This document shows positions 5,301 to 9,885 of a stretch of 9,885 nucleotides of DNA, piece after piece. The translations under genes and the position numbers were made by a program. Source of the stretch: Methanobrevibacter sp. Lineage in GTDB: Archaea > Methanobacteriota > Methanobacteria > Methanobacteriales > Methanobacteriaceae. The notes below the pieces were generated by a model that worked only from the letters and a program-made list of their open reading frames with translations, was not told where the DNA came from and searched no databases. Where the stretch lies: NCBI GenBank assembly GCA_017652345.1, contig JAGCBE010000016.1, positions 1-9,885 of the forward strand. Direction: 5' to 3'. Within the stretch, counting starts at the first letter, position 1. Each line of letters starts with the position of its first letter.

Positions 5301-5329
5301 ATTATAGCAGAAAGACTAGACTCTGTCAA
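5301..5329 (-). promoter_or_regulatory. Consensus extended -10 promoter (minus strand)
   Basis: On the minus strand, TTGACA (5329-5324) and TATAAT (5306-5301) are 17 bases apart, with TGC directly before the -10 box. Both hexamers and the extended -10 match consensus. It overlaps the last codons and stop of the 147-aa gene and also sits within an inverted repeat (AAAGACTA/TAGTCTTT, 5311-5318 and 5330-5337). That repeat could be an operator or could fold in the mRNA of the upstream gene. Confidence 0.7.
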
Positions 5330-5759
5330 TAGTCTTTCCATCATCATTCATAACGAAGATTGACCCTGTGGTAATGTATAACTTATCGTCAATCCAGATG
5401 GTTGATAATTCTTCGTTACAACAACAAGATGGTTCACAACTATATCTAACAATTCTTTCTTCTTCTGGTGATAATAGAGGGCAAATTAGTTGTTCTGGAA
5501 TATTTGGGAATGTATCAGCCATATATTCTCTGATATCTTGCTCTCTTTCCTTTTTAAATGAATCTTTTAGCTGATTAAAATATTCATCACATTTACCTAT
5601 ATCGGCATACTGTTGCTCGCTATTTACTAAGTCAAGGTATTTGCATAGGATATAGTAAGCATCAGAAGTAATTAGTCTGGCAGTTTTATCTAAGATAACA
5701 TCATTTACTTGTTGAAGTGTATATTGTTGGCTTTTGCCATGAAAGATTTTAATAAACAT
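5316..5759 (-). CDS. Hypothetical acidic phage protein (147 aa) with a Cys cluster
   Basis: This minus-strand gene starts at 5759 with AAGGAGAA at a good distance and has its own promoter (5850-5822). I do not recognise the family. The N-terminal two thirds are helical and charged (residues 15-90, with KDSFKKEREQDIREYMADTF). The C-terminal part has a cysteine cluster, CEPSCCCNEE (about 108-117), then a strand-rich end (STIWIDDKLYITTGSIFVMNDD) that looks like a small beta unit. The Cys cluster could bind a metal. It is the only confident protein gene on the minus strand and is divergent from the head module, which is the usual position for a regulator, but no DNA-binding helix-turn-helix is evident. 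Confidence 0.85.
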   Translation of the reverse strand: MFIKIFHGKSQQYTLQQVNDVILDKTARLITSDAYYILCKYLDLVNSEQQYADIGKCDEYFNQLKDSFKKEREQDIREYMADTFPNIPEQLICPLLSPEEERIVRYSCEPSCCCNEELSTIWIDDKLYITTGSIFVMNDDGKTIDRV

Positions 5760-5797
5760 TGTATTTCTCCTTGTTTGTATATTTGTCTATTTATCTT

Positions 5798-5815
5798 GAA
5801 CAAGTCGCCTTGTTC
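5798..5815 (-). promoter_or_regulatory. Perfect inverted repeat at a predicted transcript 5' end
   Basis: GAACAAG and CTTGTTC (7 bp each) flank a four-base loop, which reads GCGA (a GNRA tetraloop) on the minus strand. The promoter at 5850-5822 predicts transcription to start at about 5815, the first base of the repeat. The mRNA of the 147-aa gene would therefore begin with this hairpin, which could protect its 5' end. Equally, the 18-bp palindrome could be a repressor operator over the start site. Confidence 0.55.
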
Positions 5816-5821
5816 GTAAAT

Positions 5822-5850
5822 AATATAGCAAAACTTTTTTGAAAAGTCAA
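5822..5850 (-). promoter_or_regulatory. Promoter of the 147-aa minus-strand gene
   Basis: On the minus strand, TTGACT (5850-5845) and TATATT (5827-5822) are 17 bases apart, with TGC before the -10 box (extended -10). It predicts a start near 5815 and a leader of about 55 bases. Its -35 box lies only four bases from the -35 box of the head-module promoter on the other strand. Confidence 0.7.
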
Positions 5851-5854
5851 GGCG

Positions 5855-5884
5855 TTGACAAGATAGGTTACTTTCTGATATACT
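5855..5884 (+). promoter_or_regulatory. Extended -10 promoter of the head module
   Basis: TTGACA (5855-5860) and TATACT (5879-5884) are separated by 18 bases, with TGA directly before the -10 box. The predicted start is near 5891, the A of the head morphogenesis ATG. It is divergent from the minus-strand promoter at 5850-5822. Confidence 0.7.
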
Positions 5885-5890
5885 ATATAT

Positions 5891-6694
5891 ATGAAAACAC
5901 TAAAGCCGATGAAAGCCAATAAAGGCGTTGAAATGGAATATCGTAAGCGTTTAGATAAATTGCTGGACGCTATGAACAAATCTGTTTTGTATTGGATATT
6001 AGCCGACTATGGTAATAGAACAGCAAAGGAAATGGCAAGGGCTATTCAAAGAAGAATAAAACAATGGGATAAGATTTTTGGCAATAAAGCAAAAGATATG
6101 GCGTTATGGTTTGCTAGAACGGTCAAAAACCATACAGAAGTGGGCTTTAGAACGGCATTACAGAGTGTCGGGGTAAATAGATATATCACAGTTCCAGATA
6201 ATGCCATAAATGCCGTAGAAATAGAGAATGAGGATTTGATAAGAAGCATTCCAGAAAAGTATTTCTTGGGCATAAGTACTGTCGCCATGATGGCGATTAT
6301 GTATGATTGGTCAGCTGATGAATTGGAAAAGCAAATAGAAAAAAGAAGGGGAATAACTTGGCGGAGGATTAGGACTATTGTTAGGGACCAGACACACAAG
6401 AGTAATAATCTATTTGTGAAGTCATTGTGTGATGCTGTTGGGATTAAAAGAGCAATTTGGGTTTATACATATCGTAGTGAACAACCTCGTGAAAGTCATG
6501 TGGCCGCAGATGGTCGTATGTTTGATATTGATAAGGGGTGTTTAATTGATGGAGAATATATATTTCCGGGGGAAAAAATAAATTGCCGTTGTCTATTTAA
6601 GCCAGTAATTGAAGAACCAGGGGATGAGGAAGAAATTAAAAAAGAAATAGAAAAGAATAGATATTACAGAATTTTGGCTAGGGGTGTAAAATAG
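5891..6694 (+). CDS. Phage head morphogenesis protein (Mu F / SPP1 gp7-like)
   Basis: This 267-aa minor head protein is needed for procapsid assembly and DNA packaging or delivery in related phages. The C-terminal domain shows the family marks: TIVRDQTHKSNN (162-173), W190 of the GIKRAIWVYTYRSE stretch, RESHVAADGRMF (200-211), and PGEKINCRC (226-234). The N-terminus (LKPMKANKGVEMEYRKRLD, 4-22, then SVLYW 31-35) matches the common opening of these proteins, which supports the ATG at 5891 even though no ribosome binding site precedes it. A later ATG (5933) has a weak AAAGG but would cut off that opening. It is followed by an inserted HNH-like gene, then the DUF2213 gene, a known order apart from the insertion. 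The portal gene expected upstream is absent. Confidence 0.93.
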   Translation: MKTLKPMKANKGVEMEYRKRLDKLLDAMNKSVLYWILADYGNRTAKEMARAIQRRIKQWDKIFGNKAKDMALWFARTVKNHTEVGFRTALQSVGVNRYITVPDNAINAVEIENEDLIRSIPEKYFLGISTVAMMAIMYDWSADELEKQIEKRRGITWRRIRTIVRDQTHKSNNLFVKSLCDAVGIKRAIWVYTYRSEQPRESHVAADGRMFDIDKGCLIDGEYIFPGEKINCRCLFKPVIEEPGDEEEIKKEIEKNRYYRILARGVK

Positions 6695-6699
6695 CCGAT

Positions 6700-6728
6700 T
6701 TGACAATGATTTAATTATGTGCTAACAT
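6700..6728 (+). promoter_or_regulatory. Promoter in front of the HNH-like gene
   Basis: TTGACA (6700-6705) and TAACAT (6723-6728) are 17 bases apart, with TGC before the -10 box. The -10 hexamer matches only four of six positions, but the extended motif compensates. The predicted start near 6735 lies just before the AAGGA ribosome binding site (6738-6742). It suggests the inserted gene can be expressed independently and could also feed the DUF2213 gene. Confidence 0.5.
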
Positions 6729-6748
6729 ATTACCAACAAGGATGAAGA

Positions 6749-7375
6749 ATGATTGTATATGATAAATATTCCTTTAATACACAGCGTGAGAACCCAAAAA
6801 AGGCTACTCAACAAATAAACGCCGAACTGTATATCGGTTTGCGTTTTGGTAAGCTTGTTGTTTTGGAATATGCCGGTCAAAGCAATAGTGGAAAACCGTT
6901 AGTCAGATGCGTTTGCGACTGTGGTTCTGAATGTATAAAATTATTACCTTCATTAAAAAACGGACATACAATTTCTTGTGGTTGTTATCATAAGGAAGAG
7001 CTTGCCAAAAGAAATTTCAAACATGGCAACACAATACGTGGTAAAAAAACTAGATTGTATATATGCTGGAACAATATGATGTGTAGATGTAAGTATGAAG
7101 ATACAGAATTTCATGAATATTATATTGACAAGGGTATAACTGTATGTGATGAGTGGAAAGATTTTTCTAAGTTTGAAAAATGGGCAAAAACCAATGGATA
7201 TCGTGATGATTTGACAATCGATAGGATAAATTCGTACAATGGATATTGTCCAGAGAATTGCAGATGGATACCGATGCATTTGAATATAAGACGGGCTACT
7301 TTCAAAAGGGATTATGGGTATGACCCAACAGATGTAGAGGTTGAAGAAAAATATGGTAGGTGGGAAGATAAATGA
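6749..7375 (+). CDS. Zinc-ribbon plus HNH/AP2-like phage protein, probable homing-type endonuclease
   Basis: This 208-aa protein belongs to a widespread phage type often annotated as HNH or AP2-domain protein. Residues 27-80 form a small zinc-ribbon region with RFGKLVVLE (32-40), Cys54-x-Cys56-x-Cys58, and SCGC (76-79). Residues 92-175 hold the conserved stretch TRLYICWNNMMCRC (101-114), the tyrosine/glycine region YYIDKGITVCDEW (124-136), and LTIDRINSYNGYCPENCRW (155-173). The DRI...NCRW segment aligns with the AP2/HNH DNA-binding part. It sits between two head genes that are normally adjacent and has its own promoter, as expected for a mobile homing gene. Classic catalytic HNH residues are not fully evident, so nuclease activity is inferred. 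Its TGA overlaps the next ATG (ATGA). Confidence 0.85.
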   Translation: MIVYDKYSFNTQRENPKKATQQINAELYIGLRFGKLVVLEYAGQSNSGKPLVRCVCDCGSECIKLLPSLKNGHTISCGCYHKEELAKRNFKHGNTIRGKKTRLYICWNNMMCRCKYEDTEFHEYYIDKGITVCDEWKDFSKFEKWAKTNGYRDDLTIDRINSYNGYCPENCRWIPMHLNIRRATFKRDYGYDPTDVEVEEKYGRWEDK

Positions 7376-9885
7376 TTTTTGATTCTAATGTTTTAACATC
7401 TAAAAGAGAATTGGACACTGTAAATGGGTTTTTAAGGGTATCTATGTCTAATATTACAAAAGAGCAGGTTCGCCCCTATTTGGGAATTGAAATTCCTGAC
7501 CACGAAAAATTTAATCTTGACCCGAACAAAGTCTATAATGTTTTATGCCCAAAAGAAGAACTTGAAAAAGCGGCTAAAACATTTAACAATTTACCGTTGA
7601 CTCGCGACCATATTGAAATTGATGTGGATGATGTCCCAAAAGAAAAAATAGTTGGAAGTTTGGGTGACCACGCTACAGTTGATGGTAAATACTTAAAAAA
7701 TAACCTCATCATATACGACAAAAAGGATATTGATTTGGTTTTGTCTGGCAAAAAGAAGGAATTGTCTTGTGGCTATCGCTATACCCCTGTTCGTGAAAGT
7801 GGGGAATTTGATGGGCAACATTACGATTTTAAGATGACAGATATTGTTGGCAACCATGTTGCTTTAGTTAAACAAGGTAGAGCTGGGAGAGATGTTATGG
7901 TAGCAGATAGTTCAAAAGGTTTATTGGAAACTATTAAAGAAAAGATTATGGCTGTTTTTGATTCTGATATTGTTGGGGATGAATTTAAAGAAAGTGAGCA
8001 TCCTCGTGATAAGGATGGACGTTTTACTGACAAGAGTGGTTCCGGCACTGGCTCTTCATTAAAAGATGATGAAGATGTAAAGAACTATTGGCAAAAGAGT
8101 GGTTCTGAAGAAAGCCAAAGCTCTGGAAAGCTTAAAGTGTTGAAAAGACAACTGAAAGACCTTAAGGGCTTGTATAAAGATGTGATTGAGAAAAATGACT
8201 ATGACACATCCTCAAGTATTGCTAAAAACATGGGCGAGCTTGAGAAAGAAATAGCAAAGCTTGAAATGGGCAAAGGTTCTGAAAAGAAAGAAGATAATTC
8301 TGATATTGAAAAAATTTATAACGAGGCATTGGGGAAAGACCCTGATGACAAGACAAGAAACGATATGATTCGTGGTCGTTATAATGACATTAAGGCCATG
8401 AAAAAACGTTATGAAGAAGAAACAAGACCCGAAGAAAAGGCTGAAAAGAAGGCTGACTTAGATTATGCTGAAAAAGAATTTAAACGCATGTATGGTTCTG
8501 AAAAGGAAGAAGAATCTTCGGAAAAAGATATTATTGAAAGCCTGAAAAATAAATTTCCTAGAAAATCTGAAAAGAAAGATGTTTTTAAATCTCGTTTTTC
8601 AAAACATACAGTAAGACGTGATGACCCTAATTATAAAGCTCAGTTAAGTGCGGCTAAAAATGATTTGAAAGAAGCTATTTCTGACTTTGAAAAGAATGTT
8701 GAAAACCAAGAAGAAAAGTTTAAATGGATTGAACAACAAAAAATGGATATGGCTAAAGCTGATTTAGAGGACTTAGAAAAGTTTGAAAAAGAATCTTCAA
8801 AAGAAGAATCTCCAAAAGAAGGGAATGAGTTAGAGGCTGGTCAGCTGTATGAATCAGAAGCCAAAGAATATTGGGATAAAAATAAGAAAGACGACCCTGT
8901 ATTGGCAGAATATAAATCTTATGAAGATTGGTATAAAGATTCAAAAGAAAATGGGTATATCATTAAAGACCCAGTAAAAAAGCGTGAGCTAGAAGATGGA
9001 CAGATATATAAGTCAGAGGCAAAAAAATATTGGGACGAAAATCATAAAGATGACCCGTCACTTTCTGACTATAATTCGTATGAGGAATGGTATAAAGACT
9101 CAGAAGAAAATGGCTACATTGTTGAGGATTCTGCCAAACAAGAAAAAGTTGGTGTTGTTATGAAAGAATTTAAAGAAGGTGAGCTAAAATCTGGGTCTGG
9201 GAAAAAGGTTACTGACCCGAAGCAAGCTATTGCTATCGCTTTAAGTGAAGCAGATAAGGTTACTAAAGATGCAATTCCTGAAAAACAGGATGAACCCAAA
9301 AAGGCAGGGGAAGAAAGTGCCTTACAACAAGGAGAAAAGAAAATGGCTGAAGAAGTCAAAGAAGAAGTAAAAACCGAAGAAAAGGTGGAAACTCCTGCCG
9401 AAGAAAAGCCAGTTGAAGACGCTTGTTCCAAGGATGCTGAAATTAAAAAAGAGGAATCCAAAAAAGAGGAAGAAGTTGTTGAAGACGACGAAGAAAAAGA
9501 CTTAAAGGGTAAGGAAAAGAAGGCCTTTGCTGAAGGTGTTGATTACGGCGAAAAGAAAGAAAAAGAAGAACCTAAGAAATTAGATTCCGAACACGAATCT
9601 GAAGGTGCTAAAAAAGCCGACAAAGAAGAAAAGGAAAAGAAAGAAGAAATGGCAAAAGATTCTGCTTTGGTGATGGATGCTGATGCATTACGTGCCGAAG
9701 GTCGTGAACAAGCTGTTGCTGATTTCAAGTGTCGGGAAAAAGCACGTAAATCTGTCCGTTCTATCGTTGGTGATGTGGACATTTTTGCTTTTGATTCTGC
9801 CGAAGATATTTACAAGTTCGCTTGCAAAGAAGCAGGTATGAACTGTGACGAGATTGCTAACTTTAAAGATGCTTTTGCTGGTTTA
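7372..9885 (+). CDS. DUF2213 head maturation protein with very large acidic insert (3'-partial)
   Basis: ATG 7372 overlaps the previous stop; the frame stays open for 838 codons to the window edge. Residues 1 to about 180 are a DUF2213 domain, considered a phage prohead protease: DH (79-80), GSLGD, ELSCGY (130-135), NHVALV (161-166) and GRAG (169-172). His80 and Ser132 are candidate catalytic residues (inference). Then come HPRDKDGRFT (210-219), a Gly-Ser linker, a long Lys/Glu coiled-coil-like region, two 53-aa repeats (486-538, 539-591) and a DUF6496-like motif (591-630) with GELKSGSGKKVTDPKQAIAIA. After an acidic stretch, ARKSVRSIVGDV...DSAEDIYKFACKEAGM (791-823) matches the usual C-terminus. 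Ordinary relatives have about 350-450 aa, so several hundred residues are inserted, possibly as a scaffold. Confidence 0.93.
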   Translation, partial: MIFDSNVLTSKRELDTVNGFLRVSMSNITKEQVRPYLGIEIPDHEKFNLDPNKVYNVLCPKEELEKAAKTFNNLPLTRDHIEIDVDDVPKEKIVGSLGDHATVDGKYLKNNLIIYDKKDIDLVLSGKKKELSCGYRYTPVRESGEFDGQHYDFKMTDIVGNHVALVKQGRAGRDVMVADSSKGLLETIKEKIMAVFDSDIVGDEFKESEHPRDKDGRFTDKSGSGTGSSLKDDEDVKNYWQKSGSEESQSSGKLKVLKRQLKDLKGLYKDVIEKNDYDTSSSIAKNMGELEKEIAKLEMGKGSEKKEDNSDIEKIYNEALGKDPDDKTRNDMIRGRYNDIKAMKKRYEEETRPEEKAEKKADLDYAEKEFKRMYGSEKEEESSEKDIIESLKNKFPRKSEKKDVFKSRFSKHTVRRDDPNYKAQLSAAKNDLKEAISDFEKNVENQEEKFKWIEQQKMDMAKADLEDLEKFEKESSKEESPKEGNELEAGQLYESEAKEYWDKNKKDDPVLAEYKSYEDWYKDSKENGYIIKDPVKKRELEDGQIYKSEAKKYWDENHKDDPSLSDYNSYEEWYKDSEENGYIVEDSAKQEKVGVVMKEFKEGELKSGSGKKVTDPKQAIAIALSEADKVTKDAIPEKQDEPKKAGEESALQQGEKKMAEEVKEEVKTEEKVETPAEEKPVEDACSKDAEIKKEESKKEEEVVEDDEEKDLKGKEKKAFAEGVDYGEKKEKEEPKKLDSEHESEGAKKADKEEKEKKEEMAKDSALVMDADALRAEGREQAVADFKCREKARKSVRSIVGDVDIFAFDSAEDIYKFACKEAGMNCDEIANFKDAFAGL
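8827..8985 (+). repeat. 53-aa tandem repeat, unit 1 (in DUF2213 protein)
   Basis: Unit 1 encodes a 53-residue module with ELEAGQLYESEAKEYW near its start and SYEDWYKDSKENGYI near its end. It abuts unit 2 without a gap. About 35 of 53 residues are identical between the units by manual count, while many codons differ, so the duplication is old and the protein sequence has been held. Confidence 0.9.
8986..9144 (+). repeat. 53-aa tandem repeat, unit 2 (in DUF2213 protein)
   Basis: This is the second copy of the same module, with ELEDGQIYKSEAKKYW at its start and SYEEWYKDSEENGYI near its end. Conserved positions are the Tyr/Trp of the YW and DWYK/EWYK motifs, KDDP, and ENGYI. It is followed at once by the DUF6496-like segment. 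Confidence 0.9.

Noticed and set aside
8827..9144. CRISPR or DNA-level repeat array
   Set aside because: The units are 159 bases long, in frame, abut without spacers, and are conserved as protein, so this is an internal protein repeat.
9114..9782. Minus-strand open frames rich in Ser and Phe opposite the DUF2213 gene
   Set aside because: They are shadows of the Lys/Glu-rich coding strand (GAA and AAA codons read as TTC and TTT) and have no ribosome binding sites.

Overview
The window looks like part of a tailed-phage or prophage genome from an AT-rich bacterial host. Three things point that way: very small, tightly overlapping genes with strong AGGAG-type ribosome binding sites, a recognisable head-assembly module, and phage-type accessory genes. 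The pairing of a Mu F/SPP1 gp7-like head morphogenesis protein with a DUF2213 head-maturation protein is common in tailed phages, many of them infecting Proteobacteria. The sequence does not identify the host. No terminase, portal, integrase or attachment site lies in the window.

Left block (1-2062, + strand): a run of small genes, mostly joined by ATGA overlaps or short gaps. They are a 5'-partial aromatic protein, a 61-aa protein with a Tad2/DUF2829-like pattern, an acidic protein, a two-helix membrane protein, then (after a promoter at 856-884) four unrecognised proteins. Middle block (2063-4936, + strand): a glycosyltransferase cassette in the same run. It holds a Stealth-like enzyme, a small helical protein, a GT2 enzyme, and a two-domain protein fusing a GT8 domain to a GT29 (sialyltransferase-fold) domain.

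Non-coding and minus-strand block (4937-5890): a GC-richer, structured stretch. It holds a tRNA-like element whose anticodon arm is too short, a nested hairpin/three-way-junction region, and a compact hairpin followed by a T-run. Two near-consensus minus-strand promoters (one TTGACA-N17-TATAAT with an extended -10) would drive a roughly 57-nt and a roughly 250-nt RNA. Upstream of them on the minus strand is a 147-aa unknown gene. Its promoter stands back to back with the promoter of the head module, and the two -35 boxes form a palindrome.

Right block (5891-9885, + strand): the head module. The head morphogenesis gene starts at the predicted transcription start and so may be leaderless. It is followed by an inserted zinc-ribbon/HNH-like gene with its own promoter. 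Last is a very large DUF2213 protein, open to the window end at 838 codons. It carries a long acidic insert with two 53-aa repeats and a DUF6496-like motif before its apparent C-terminal domain.

The best leads for something undescribed are the dual-promoter RNA locus with the anticodon-less tRNA-like element, the GT8-GT29 fusion inside a phage glycosylation cassette, and the expanded DUF2213 protein. All function calls come from reading motifs in the translated sequence. No database search was run.
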